From positions 1-17,420 of the forward strand of contig CAZNJI010000010.1 of NCBI GenBank assembly GCA_964573395.1: a stretch of 17,420 nt of DNA. Reading direction: 5' to 3'. The notes under the pieces are model-generated. The model was not told the origin of the DNA, ran no database searches, and saw only the letters and a list, made by a program, of their open reading frames with translations. A program made the position numbers and the translations under genes. This document shows, in pieces, positions 1-6,597 of the stretch (positions are counted from its first letter, which is position 1; each line of letters opens with the position of its first letter). Origin of the DNA: DATIBQ01 sp964573395. Its GTDB lineage: Bacteria; Patescibacteriota; Minisyncoccia; Phycocordibacterales; UBA9973.

Positions 1-41
1 ACCCACGAGAAAAACGCAAACTGCTTTGCGTTTTTTTATAT
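1..41. terminator. Rho-independent hairpin, usable in both directions
   Basis: A perfect 9-bp stem (arms AAACGCAAA and TTTGCGTTT, loop CTGC) is followed on the plus strand by a T run and on the minus strand by TTTTT. On the minus strand it lies just beyond the tRNA 3'-end remnant, as expected after a tRNA gene. On the plus strand it could end a gene outside the window. Confidence 0.75.
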
Positions 42-44
42 TAA

Positions 45-65
45 GGTGCCTATCGGGATTCGAAC
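45..65 (-). pseudogene. tRNA 3'-end remnant (T loop and 3' acceptor strand only)
   Basis: Read on the minus strand, these 21 bases contain a T-loop B-box match (GTTCGAATC), a CCCGA T-stem 3' strand, and a 3' acceptor strand ending in TAGGCAC plus C. The base-paired 5' half is missing: the T-stem partner should be TCGGG but TTCCC is present, and no GTGCCTA 5' acceptor strand exists in the 80 bases upstream, which are the end of the exchanger gene. So this is not a working tRNA. Such 3' fragments are typical leftovers of integration into tRNA genes, but simple decay is also possible. Confidence 0.6.
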
Positions 66-77
66 GGGAAAGAGGTA

Positions 78-1004
78 CTACGTATTCAAAAAATATTCCG
101 TAATGACGAAACAGAGCCAAAAGAAAAGAAGGAAGAGCGCTTCTCGCGAAGAAATGGTTCTACCTGTTCGCATGCAATAGATAAGCGCAACGGAGGCAAC
201 CAGCATAAAAGCGCCCGTTACGTAAATGATTTTGATTGGAAAGGCAAACGGCCGAATGGCGGCAAGAATGCCTACCACGATGGTTGCGTCCGCCATTACC
301 GTGCCAAGAATGTCTCCGACTCCAAGCGAGTCGTCGCGATCTTCAACTGCTTTAACGGCAAACACGAGTTCCGGAATGGTCGTACCGATTCCGACTATCA
401 GCATGCCGATTAATACCGGGCTCACTCCGATGTACCCCGCAAGGCTTACTGCTGAGGTAACCGTAAAATGCGAACCAATCAAAAGGAGCGCCATGCTTCC
501 CACAAGGAATAGGGCATATTTCGCCCGTTCAAATCGTGGCACGGCCAGTACCGCATCGCTCGTGCCTTTGAAAGCCGTGTAAAAAAATACGCCGCCTGCG
601 ATAATAAGCGAGATACCTTCGATTCTTGAAAAGTATCCGTCGATTCCAAGCACCAGCGGTAGAAGAATGAGGAATGGGTATGCCTTAATGTTCTTGAGCA
701 CCGTTCCTTCAATCTTAATTTTCCGTCCAGTATAGAAAACAATAATGGCAAAAATGAGCGTTAAATCGGCAATGTTCGAACCGAAGAGCGTTCCCAGCCC
801 GAATGCCGGCAATCCTTCAAGTGCCGAACTGACAGCAATGAACGTTTCAGGGAGAATTGAAATGAAGGAAACGATGATAAAACCAACTGTGTAGCGCGGA
901 AGCCGAAAACTCTCGGCCAAGCTTGAGGCGTACCTGGTGGCAAACGTTGCCCCTTTCAGAACGAGAATCAGGGATCCGACCAGGATGAATATGCTGTTTA
1001 CCAT
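78..1004 (-). CDS. CaCA-family sodium(cation)/calcium exchanger, YrbG-like
   Basis: Integral membrane antiporter of about 308 residues, the usual size for bacterial YrbG-type exchangers. Both signature alpha repeats are visible: the first contains ILPETFIAVSSA followed by GTLFGSNIADLTLI, the second GIGTTIPELVFAVKA followed by GDILGTVMADATIVVGI. The paired PE acidic residues in the repeats are the expected ion-binding glutamates. About ten hydrophobic segments alternate with short loops. The family exchanges Ca2+ against Na+ or H+ across the cytoplasmic membrane; the ion used here cannot be told. The reading frame stays open to 1106, but that extension translates the terminator hairpin of the upstream gene, and a TATAAT box ends 7 bases before the ATG at 1004, so I place the start there. 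The gene is probably transcribed alone. Confidence 0.88.
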   Translation of the reverse strand: MVNSIFILVGSLILVLKGATFATRYASSLAESFRLPRYTVGFIIVSFISILPETFIAVSSALEGLPAFGLGTLFGSNIADLTLIFAIIVFYTGRKIKIEGTVLKNIKAYPFLILLPLVLGIDGYFSRIEGISLIIAGGVFFYTAFKGTSDAVLAVPRFERAKYALFLVGSMALLLIGSHFTVTSAVSLAGYIGVSPVLIGMLIVGIGTTIPELVFAVKAVEDRDDSLGVGDILGTVMADATIVVGILAAIRPFAFPIKIIYVTGAFMLVASVALIYCMRTGRTISSREALFLLFFWLCFVITEYFLNT

Positions 1005-1011
1005 GACAATG

Positions 1012-1039
1012 ATTATACCGGCTTTGTACTTGCTGACAA
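1012..1039 (-). promoter_or_regulatory. Promoter of the CaCA exchanger gene
   Basis: On the minus strand TTGTCA (1034-1039), a 16-base spacer and a perfect TATAAT (1012-1017). The predicted transcription start is about position 1005, one base before the ATG at 1004, giving an essentially leaderless mRNA. It lies between the upstream gene's terminator and this gene. Confidence 0.75.
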
Positions 1040-1052
1040 TTTTCCGTAATGC

Positions 1053-1078
1053 AAAAAGTCCGGCCGCTTGGGCCGGAC
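1053..1078 (-). terminator. Rho-independent terminator after the small secreted protein gene
   Basis: 8-bp GC-rich stem (GTCCGGCC / GGCCGGAC, 5-base loop) followed on the minus strand by TTTTT, starting 5 bases beyond the stop codon at 1084. It separates this gene from the exchanger gene and rules out the longer exchanger start. Confidence 0.85.
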
Positions 1079-1083
1079 AAAGG

Positions 1084-1455
1084 TTAATAGTGAATGTCAT
1101 TGTCATTAGGAACTTTTCTTCTGAGTGCTTTCGAAAACTGCTTGCGCTTCGTATCGAAGGTGAGCACTTTCCGTTCGGACCAGAATATGATTCCCGTGCC
1201 GACGATCGTTTTCATGTACCAGCCTTTTCCTCGAACGGGGAATGGGGCGGAAAAAACAGTTCCATTTTCGTACGCCAAGCAAAGCTGGTAAGTCCGATTA
1301 TTCCGGACGGAAAACATAATCTGTTCAAGTGAATCACTCCTTGGATTGCGTAGCATCCAATCTTGCTTTTTCTTATATCCTGCCGGTAGGCATTTCTGAC
1401 TATGGGTTGTCGCGCATAATAAAACGCAAGCACCCGTAAGCAACAATATCTTCAT
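1084..1455 (-). CDS. Small secreted or lipoprotein-like protein, unknown function
   Basis: 123 residues. I do not recognise a family. The N-terminus (MKILLLTGACVLLCATTHS) looks like a signal peptide, with a short charged start and a hydrophobic core; LLC or the later cysteine near residue 22 might serve as a lipid-attachment cysteine, but neither is a clean lipobox. The mature part is basic, rich in Arg and Lys, and likely small and beta-rich (patterns such as RTYQLCLAYENGTVFSAPF). The frame is open back to a GTG at 1548 overlapping the desaturase stop codon, but that extension translates the desaturase terminator hairpin, so the ATG at 1455 is preferred. A possible -10 box (TATACT, 1475-1480) lies 19 bases upstream. 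It is flanked by terminators on both sides and so forms its own unit. Confidence 0.6.
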   Translation of the reverse strand: MKILLLTGACVLLCATTHSQKCLPAGYKKKQDWMLRNPRSDSLEQIMFSVRNNRTYQLCLAYENGTVFSAPFPVRGKGWYMKTIVGTGIIFWSERKVLTFDTKRKQFSKALRRKVPNDNDIHY

Positions 1456-1474
1456 GTACGTATTATTTCTGTGC

Positions 1475-1480
1475 AGTATA
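1475..1480 (-). promoter_or_regulatory. Possible -10 box for the small secreted protein gene
   Basis: GC-TATACT-GC on the minus strand, 19 bases before the ATG at 1455. The same core precedes the FKBP and SIMPL genes. There is no good -35 box and no upstream TG, so it is weaker than those. Confidence 0.4.
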
Positions 1481-1509
1481 GCGTGGCTTGCTGCATTTTT
1501 GCCGAAAAT

Positions 1510-1538
1510 AAAAAAAGAGAAACAGACTGTTTCTCTTT
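1510..1538 (-). terminator. Rho-independent terminator after the desaturase gene
   Basis: 9-bp stem (AAAGAGAAA / TTTCTCTTT, 7-base loop that can pair one or two bases further) followed on the minus strand by a T run, 6 bases past the desaturase stop codon. Confidence 0.8.
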
Positions 1539-1544
1539 GCTTGT

Positions 1545-2600
1545 TCACGACGATCTTCCAAAAGATTTCATTTGGCGATAATGAGAGGAAATTGCTTTTC
1601 CTAATGAAAGTTTGTTATAGGTAATTCCGTGTTTTCGGCACACTGATTCGATAATCGGCACCAGCGCCGGATAGTGGATGTGAGAAATCCGAGGAAACAG
1701 ATGATGAATTGTTTGGTAATTAAGCCCACCAAGGATCCAAGCAATTACTTTGTTTCCAACGGCAAAATCGGTTGTTTCTCGAACTTGGCTCTCTGCCCAT
1801 GATACCGGCAGCCTGTCGGTATCTTTTTCTGGCGAAGGAAATGTACTTGCTTCATTGACGTGCGCCAGCTGGAATACGAGGCTTAAGAGAAAACTGCATA
1901 CTCCGGACATGAGAAGAAACCCAATAATAGCAGCACCTGCTCCGTGGATGATTCCCGGCACTACCAGGAACATGGCAACATACGCTACTTTTCCTCCGAA
2001 AAAAATCCAGTGTTCTTTCTGCGGAATTTGCGGGATAGGGTGGCGATGAATTTTTCTCCGAAAGTATTTCACCGGATCGGCAATGAACACCCATCCGAGA
2101 TACAAAAAGCAATAGAGCAGCCAGCTATAGAGGTGCTGGTACCGATGAAGTCGCAATCGTTTTTGCTCGTGGTGGAATCGAAGGAGTGGATATGCCTGAA
2201 TGTCATCATCATGCATCGTGTTTACGAACGTATGATGCAGTGTTACGTGCTTTATCTTCCACAAGAACGAACTGGCGCCCATCAGTTCAAGAATTCGGGC
2301 GGCAAAAACATTCCAGGATCGTTTTGAACTGAAACTCTCATGCGATCCATCATGCATGACGTTGAATCCGATGAATGCGGTTAACAAGCCGAACAGTCCC
2401 CATAATCCAAAATACCCTAGCGTCCACTCTTTTTCTGAGAGCATGCCCGCGTAGCAGGCAACCCATGCCGTAATCAGAATGATTGTTTTCAGATACAGCC
2501 TCCAATCACCAGTCATGCACTGCTTTGTTTTTTGGAAGTATTCCTCAACTTTTACTTTCAACTCTTTTTGGAAGTCGTTATTCTTTTTTTCATATTTCAT
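1545..2600 (-). CDS. Membrane fatty-acid desaturase (di-iron, acyl-lipid/acyl-CoA type)
   Basis: 351 residues. All three histidine clusters of membrane di-iron desaturases are present: HDGSH (HxxxH) near residue 83, HVTLHH (HxxxHH) near 118, and QTIHH (QxxHH) near 298. Hydrophobic segments between them would form the usual four-helix membrane core. The family introduces a double bond into fatty acyl chains using O2 and electrons from a ferredoxin or cytochrome b5-like donor; no donor gene lies next to it. The QxxHH third box fits front-end or delta-9/delta-6 acyl-lipid desaturases, but the position of the double bond cannot be read from sequence. The ATG at 2600 is 17 bases after an extended -10 box. 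It is divergent from trhO and ends in a clear terminator. An O2-dependent lipid enzyme is unexpected in the reduced genome type suggested here. Confidence 0.9.
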   Translation of the reverse strand: MKYEKKNNDFQKELKVKVEEYFQKTKQCMTGDWRLYLKTIILITAWVACYAGMLSEKEWTLGYFGLWGLFGLLTAFIGFNVMHDGSHESFSSKRSWNVFAARILELMGASSFLWKIKHVTLHHTFVNTMHDDDIQAYPLLRFHHEQKRLRLHRYQHLYSWLLYCFLYLGWVFIADPVKYFRRKIHRHPIPQIPQKEHWIFFGGKVAYVAMFLVVPGIIHGAGAAIIGFLLMSGVCSFLLSLVFQLAHVNEASTFPSPEKDTDRLPVSWAESQVRETTDFAVGNKVIAWILGGLNYQTIHHLFPRISHIHYPALVPIIESVCRKHGITYNKLSLGKAISSHYRQMKSFGRSS

Positions 2601-2617
2601 TTCAAAGATTTTTATTG

Positions 2618-2626
2618 ATCATACCA
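2618..2626 (-). promoter_or_regulatory. Extended -10 promoter of the desaturase gene
   Basis: TGG-TATGAT on the minus strand (TATGAT 2618-2623, TG at 2625-2626), 17 bases before the desaturase ATG. No convincing -35, as is normal for extended -10 promoters. It overlaps the divergent trhO promoter region. Confidence 0.5.
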
Positions 2627-2629
2627 CGC

Positions 2630-2658
2630 TTGCCAAGAAGAATACTTTCTCGTACTCT
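2630..2658 (+). promoter_or_regulatory. Probable promoter of the trhO-pheS-pheT operon
   Basis: TTGCCA (2630-2635), a 17-base spacer and TACTCT (2653-2658). The predicted transcript start is near 2665, three bases before the ATG at 2668. Confidence 0.5.
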
Positions 2659-2667
2659 GGTGTACGT

Positions 2668-3615
2668 ATGAATCCTGAATATCAGATTCTCCTTTTTTAT
2701 AAGTACGTTTTTATCGAGGACCCAGAGGCAGTTCAGCATTGGCAGGAAGCACTCTGTAAAAAATATAACCTGAAAGGAAGGCTTATTCTTGCTAAAGAAG
2801 GCATGAACATTACGCTTGAAGGAAAGCGAGCAGCAACTGAACACTACATTACGGAATTGCAGACAGATAAGAGATTTTTGAACATTCACTTTAAGAGAAG
2901 CGTCGGGACCGGTGCTGCCTTCCCAAAACTCTCGGTAAAAGTTCGGCCAGAGATCGTTTCAGGTCACTTAGGGGTTTGCGATGTCGATCCGAATCAGGTA
3001 ACCGGCAAGCGCCTTTCTCCAGAGAAACTGCATGCGTGGATTAACGAGAAGCGTGATTTTTATATTGTCGACATGCGGAATGCATACGAGCATGCGGTTG
3101 GGAAATTTGAACACTCAATTTGCCCACCGCTCGAGAATTTCCGCGATCTGCCGAAAATAGTAAAACAGATAGCGCATCTGAAACATAAAACTGTCGTTAC
3201 GGTTTGCACTGGCGGCGTCCGCTGCGAGAAGGCGAGCGGGTATCTTTTAACGCAAGGGTTCACTGATGTCTACCAGCTCGACGGCGGCATCGTTTCGTAC
3301 ATGGAAAAATATCCGAATGAAAACTTTCTCGGCAAGCTCTATGTTTTTGATGGCCGCGTGTCGATGGGATTCTATACCGATGATCCGAAACATACGATGA
3401 TTGGCGTTTGTCAGGAGTGTAAAAAACGATCTGAGCATTACGTTAATTGCGAGCACGACTGGTGCGGGAAGCATTTCATCATGTGCGAAGCGTGCATTGA
3501 GGAAAGGGCGAAAAACGGTCCGGTTTCATGCCCTGAAGGGTGCCGCGTTCGAAAGCCAGAACGTCTCCAATCGCCCTTTAAGCGTCTGTGGGTTACAATA
3601 AAAAAAGCATTCTAA
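2668..3615 (+). CDS. trhO: tRNA uridine(34) hydroxylase, TrhO/YceA rhodanese family
   Basis: 315 residues (E. coli TrhO is about 350). The family hydroxylates uridine 34 of tRNAs using O2, the first step to 5-methoxyuridine-type wobble bases. Three parts are visible: the N-terminal acylphosphatase-like domain (residues 1-95, with KEGMNITLEG), a rhodanese domain (about 120-215) with the active-site loop VCTGGVRCEKASG and catalytic Cys180, and a C-terminal Cys/His-rich segment (about 248-292, CQEC, CGKH, CEAC, CPEGC) that probably binds zinc. The open frame runs back into the desaturase gene, but family alignment begins at MNPEYQ, and a -10 box sits 9 bases upstream of this ATG. pheS starts 8 bases after its stop, so all three genes look like one operon for tRNA function. 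Confidence 0.93.
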   Translation: MNPEYQILLFYKYVFIEDPEAVQHWQEALCKKYNLKGRLILAKEGMNITLEGKRAATEHYITELQTDKRFLNIHFKRSVGTGAAFPKLSVKVRPEIVSGHLGVCDVDPNQVTGKRLSPEKLHAWINEKRDFYIVDMRNAYEHAVGKFEHSICPPLENFRDLPKIVKQIAHLKHKTVVTVCTGGVRCEKASGYLLTQGFTDVYQLDGGIVSYMEKYPNENFLGKLYVFDGRVSMGFYTDDPKHTMIGVCQECKKRSEHYVNCEHDWCGKHFIMCEACIEERAKNGPVSCPEGCRVRKPERLQSPFKRLWVTIKKAF

Positions 3616-3623
3616 AATCTCAC

Positions 3624-4325
3624 ATGATAGATCCGAATTCACAAAAAGCTGGGACGCTCCACCCAATTACTCTCATTCTTGACGAAGTCGTGCGCATCTC
3701 AAGCGATTTGGGATTTTCTGTTGCGCTCGGGCCTGAACTCGAAGACGAATGGCACAACTTCGATGCATTGAATGTGCCGAAAGATCATCCGGCGCGCGAC
3801 ATGCAGGATACTTTCTTCATCAAAGGAAAAGAGGGTATGGTGCTTCGCACGCACACCTCTCCGGTGCAAATTCGGTACATGCAGTCGCACACGCCGCCGT
3901 TTGCCATCATCGTTCCCGGAAAAGTATTTCGAAACGAAGCAACGGATGCAACGCACGAAGCACAGTTTCATCAGGTAGAAGGGCTTGTAGTAGGGGAAGG
4001 AATTACACTTGAACACTTAAAGGGGACACTCTTGGAATTTTTCAAACAGCTCTTTGGTCCGTCGGCAGAAATCCGGCTTCGCCCCAGCTACTTTCCATTC
4101 GTTGAGCCGGGAGTGGAAGTTGACGTGAAGGTAGGAGAGAAATGGCTTGAAGTATGCGGCGCGGGTATGGTACACCCGAACGTGTTTACGGCGGCAGGGT
4201 ATCATCCTGAAAAAGTAACCGGCTTTGCCTTCGGCATGGGGCTTGATCGTTTGGCAATGATTAAGTTTGGCATTCCCGACGTTCGGCTTTTTTACCAGGG
4301 AGATCTTCGATTAAACCAATTTTAG
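3624..4325 (+). CDS. pheS: Phenylalanyl-tRNA synthetase alpha subunit, N-terminally short form
   Basis: Catalytic subunit of PheRS, charging tRNA-Phe in the cytoplasm as part of an alpha2-beta2 enzyme. Only 233 residues against about 330 normally. Class II motifs are present: motif 1 region at LHPITLILDEVV, motif 2 as GKVFRNEATDATHEAQFHQ (residues 99-117), motif 3 as GFAFGMGLDRLAMIKFGI (200-217). The start of the protein (MIDPNSQKAGTLHPI) aligns directly to the beginning of the catalytic domain, so the N-terminal coiled-coil arm that contacts the tRNA in standard bacterial PheRS is missing. The frame extends back to 3588 inside trhO, adding only 12 residues that do not resemble the arm, so this is not a start-choice error. 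It ends 3 bases before pheT. Confidence 0.95.
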   Translation: MIDPNSQKAGTLHPITLILDEVVRISSDLGFSVALGPELEDEWHNFDALNVPKDHPARDMQDTFFIKGKEGMVLRTHTSPVQIRYMQSHTPPFAIIVPGKVFRNEATDATHEAQFHQVEGLVVGEGITLEHLKGTLLEFFKQLFGPSAEIRLRPSYFPFVEPGVEVDVKVGEKWLEVCGAGMVHPNVFTAAGYHPEKVTGFAFGMGLDRLAMIKFGIPDVRLFYQGDLRLNQF

Positions 4326-4328
4326 CGT

Positions 4329-6107
4329 ATGAAAATTTCCCGAAACTGGCTCCAAGAACACATAGATGACCCGCTTCCAGATACGAACACGCTCGTTTCC
4401 GGAATTACGTTTCATGCGTTTGAAATAGAGAGCATTGAAGAAAAAGAAAGTGATACCATTTTCGACATCAAAGTGCTTCCAGATCGAGCGCATGATTGCC
4501 TTTCGCACCGCGGAATCGCTCGTGAGCTGGCGGCAATTTTCAAACTGCCGCTTCGAGCATTTCCTCATAACCCGCTTCCTGCCGAAAAAATTTCTTTGCC
4601 GATAGAGGTTGAAGGAGAGCTCTGCCGGCGCTATGCCGCGGCAGTGATTCGCGGAGTTACCGTGCGGCCGTCTCCGGCTTGGCTTTCAAAAAAACTCGAA
4701 GCTATCGGACAACGTTCCATCAATAACATTGTTGATGCGACCAATTACGTACTGTTTAATAGCGGCCAGCCGGTGCATGCATTTGATATTGCAAAAATAG
4801 AAAAAGGAATCGTCGTGCGGCCGGCGCGAAATGGGGAACGACTTGTCACGCTCTCCGGAGAAGAGTGCGAGCTCTCTGAAGAAGCGCTCGTCATTGCCGA
4901 TTATCTTCAGCCAATTGCGCTTGCCGGCGTGAAAGGGGGAAAGACCGCCGAGGTAACCGAAGAGACAAAGGACATTCTGATCGAAGTGGGAAACTTCGAT
5001 CCGGTTTCAGTGCGGAAAACTGCCAGAAAATTCAACCTCCTCACCGATGCCGCAAAGCGGTTTGAGAACGACCTGACTCCCGCAATCGTTGCAGCGGCGC
5101 TCTCTGAAATCATCTCAATTATCCTTGATGTCGCTGGAGGCACCGTTGAGGGAGTATTTGATTACTATCCGGCGCCCGTTCAGCCTGCACCAGTTACGGT
5201 TGATCTTTCCGACATGAAAAGGCTGTTGGGAGAAGGAATACAGATGAATCATCTGACCGAAGTGTATGATCGATACGGATATCCGTATACGGTTACTGAA
5301 AATCAGATTACGATAACTCCTCCGCTTGAACGACTCGACCTTACGGGCGCCCACGATGTTGCCGAAGATGTCGGGCGCTTGATCGGGTACGAAACGATCG
5401 AGGGGAAATTATTTACTCCTCCGTTCCCGCCGGTAGTCAACGATGTGTTTGCGCGAGCCCAGGAAATTCGCCGCCAGCTAATACAGAGAGGATACGCTGA
5501 GGTTATGACCTACTCATTCCGCAAGAAAGGAGAGATGCTGATTGCATATGCATCGAAAGATAAAGCCGCGCTTCGCACGAGCCTCTTGGAAGGATTGCGC
5601 GAAAGCTATGAATTGAACAAGCAGCACATGGCGCTGTTGAATATCGCCGATCTAAAGCTGTTTGAAATCGGTACGGTATTCTCTGAGAACAAAGAAGCGG
5701 TGCATGTGGCAACCATTGACAGCAAGGGAGAGAGCGAGCTTCCGCTCGAAGATTTCGATATTGGAGACGTTATGCTGGCTCTCGAGCCGTTGCGAACTGC
5801 TGGAGTACACGGACAATTTAAGATGTGGTCGCTCTACCCGTACATCGTGCGCGACATTGCCGTGTGGATTCCGGAAGGGGATGCGGCTCGCGAAGAGAGA
5901 CTTTCTGCGATATTACTGCGGTTCGGCATTGCCCATACGAAAGCAGGGCCGTTCCTTTTCGACCGCTTTTCAAAAGATGGAAAAACATCGCTCGGATATC
6001 GGTTTATCTTCCAAAGCGACGTAAAAACGCTTACTGTTTCGGAGGTAAACGAAGTATTCGAAAAACTGACAAAAGAACTCGTTGAAGCTGGATTTGAAAT
6101 TAGGTAG
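4329..6107 (+). CDS. pheT: Phenylalanyl-tRNA synthetase beta subunit, reduced form
   Basis: 592 residues against about 790 in E. coli. Visible in order: B1 fragment (1-45, MKISRNWLQEHI), then a direct jump to VLPDRAHDCLSHRGIARELA (49-68), which in standard proteins follows the EMAP/OB-fold tRNA-binding domain; B3/B4 editing domain (about 97-240, with NNIVDATNYVLFNSGQPVHAFD); B5 (about 288-355); the catalytic-like core (365-480, with YAEVMTYSFRKKG and LKLFEIGTVF); and the C-terminal FDX-ACB anticodon-binding domain (500-592, YPYIVRDIAVWIPEG). The EMAP domain of roughly 100 residues is absent, and the catalytic-like core is also shortened. Together with the short PheS this is a consistent trimming of tRNA contacts rather than random decay. 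The frame is intact. The stop overlaps the 3' end of the convergent peroxiredoxin gene by 8 bases with no terminator between. Confidence 0.96.
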   Translation: MKISRNWLQEHIDDPLPDTNTLVSGITFHAFEIESIEEKESDTIFDIKVLPDRAHDCLSHRGIARELAAIFKLPLRAFPHNPLPAEKISLPIEVEGELCRRYAAAVIRGVTVRPSPAWLSKKLEAIGQRSINNIVDATNYVLFNSGQPVHAFDIAKIEKGIVVRPARNGERLVTLSGEECELSEEALVIADYLQPIALAGVKGGKTAEVTEETKDILIEVGNFDPVSVRKTARKFNLLTDAAKRFENDLTPAIVAAALSEIISIILDVAGGTVEGVFDYYPAPVQPAPVTVDLSDMKRLLGEGIQMNHLTEVYDRYGYPYTVTENQITITPPLERLDLTGAHDVAEDVGRLIGYETIEGKLFTPPFPPVVNDVFARAQEIRRQLIQRGYAEVMTYSFRKKGEMLIAYASKDKAALRTSLLEGLRESYELNKQHMALLNIADLKLFEIGTVFSENKEAVHVATIDSKGESELPLEDFDIGDVMLALEPLRTAGVHGQFKMWSLYPYIVRDIAVWIPEGDAAREERLSAILLRFGIAHTKAGPFLFDRFSKDGKTSLGYRFIFQSDVKTLTVSEVNEVFEKLTKELVEAGFEIR

Positions 6108-6549
6108 CTTGCGTAATCTCCTTCAGGTCTTTTAATACTGTTGCTGCATGAGTGAGCGGATCAACTTCGGCGTATGCCTTTACGACAAACCCTTCCGGAT
6201 TGATGAGATAAGAAATGCGCTTCGGAGTATCGCCGATTCCCGAATGGTACAGTTCCGACACTGCTCCTTTTTCATCCGAGAGCAATTCGAACGGAAGCTG
6301 GTGTTTTTCCTTGAATTTCCGATGGCTCTCAACGCTGTCTTTACTGATGCCGATGACGGCAATGCCGAGATCTTCATAAAAAGGAAAATTGTCCCTAATC
6401 GCGCATGCTTCCGTCGTGCAGCCTGGTGTATCGTCTTTCGGATAAAAATACAGAAGCACCCAATTGCCCAGATAGTCGGAAAAAGAAACCTCCGTGCCTT
6501 CGGCGTTGGGAAGAGAAAAATGCGGAGCTTGCATTATCGGCGAGAGCAT
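6100..6549 (-). CDS. bcp: Thiol peroxidase of the Bcp/PrxQ peroxiredoxin family
   Basis: 149 residues. Reduces H2O2 and organic hydroperoxides with a peroxidatic cysteine. The motif DDTPGCTTEAC gives peroxidatic Cys44 and the Bcp-type resolving Cys49 five residues later. Other family marks are FYPKDDTPG, VIGISKDSVESHRKF and the C-terminal KDLKEI. A much longer open frame reaches 6867, but it crosses the divergent FKBP gene. The ATG at 6549 lies exactly 6 bases after a TACAAT box, so the transcript would begin on the start codon itself. A second Met six codons downstream is possible but less well placed. It shares a 48-bp divergent promoter region with the FKBP gene; both may serve stress defence at or near the envelope. 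Confidence 0.93.
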   Translation of the reverse strand: MLSPIMQAPHFSLPNAEGTEVSFSDYLGNWVLLYFYPKDDTPGCTTEACAIRDNFPFYEDLGIAVIGISKDSVESHRKFKEKHQLPFELLSDEKGAVSELYHSGIGDTPKRISYLINPEGFVVKAYAEVDPLTHAATVLKDLKEITQAT

Positions 6550-6555
6550 ATATAA

Positions 6556-6561
6556 ATTGTA
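6556..6561 (-). promoter_or_regulatory. -10 box of the peroxiredoxin gene (leaderless geometry)
   Basis: TACAAT on the minus strand with exactly 6 bases to the A of the ATG at 6549, so +1 is predicted to be the start codon. The -35 region (TAGCAA, 17-base spacer) is weak. Confidence 0.55.
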
Positions 6562-6579
6562 ATCCCAAGTAGGGCAATT

Positions 6580-6588
6580 TGCTATACT
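6580..6588 (+). promoter_or_regulatory. Extended -10 promoter of the FKBP-ABC exporter genes
   Basis: TGC-TATACT (TG 6580-6581, TATACT 6583-6588), 9 bases before the FKBP ATG at 6598. The same nine bases, TGCTATACT, precede the SIMPL gene. The weak TTGTAA at 6558-6563 is spaced too far (19 bases) to be a sure -35. Confidence 0.6.
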
Positions 6589-6597
6589 GGCAGGATT

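Noticed and set aside
45..125. Complete tRNA gene overlapping the end of the exchanger gene
   Set aside because: No GTGCCTA 5' acceptor strand, no anticodon arm and a mismatched T stem.
226..582. 118-residue plus-strand reading frame
   Set aside because: Antisense to the conserved exchanger gene, low-complexity Ser/Thr/Met composition, no family similarity.
1005..1106. Longer N-terminus of the CaCA exchanger starting at 1106
   Set aside because: The extension translates the terminator hairpin of the preceding gene and the exchanger's own promoter; it has no transporter similarity.
1456..1548. GTG start for the small secreted protein overlapping the desaturase stop
   Set aside because: It would put the desaturase terminator inside the coding sequence and hide the signal peptide; the ATG at 1455 gives a proper signal peptide.
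2479..2667. N-terminal extension of TrhO into the desaturase gene
   Set aside because: It is the antisense of the desaturase 5' end and lies before the predicted promoter; family similarity starts at 2668.
3588..3623. Earlier pheS start inside trhO
   Set aside because: Adds 12 residues without similarity to the PheS arm; ATG at 3624 follows the trhO stop and begins a plausible protein.
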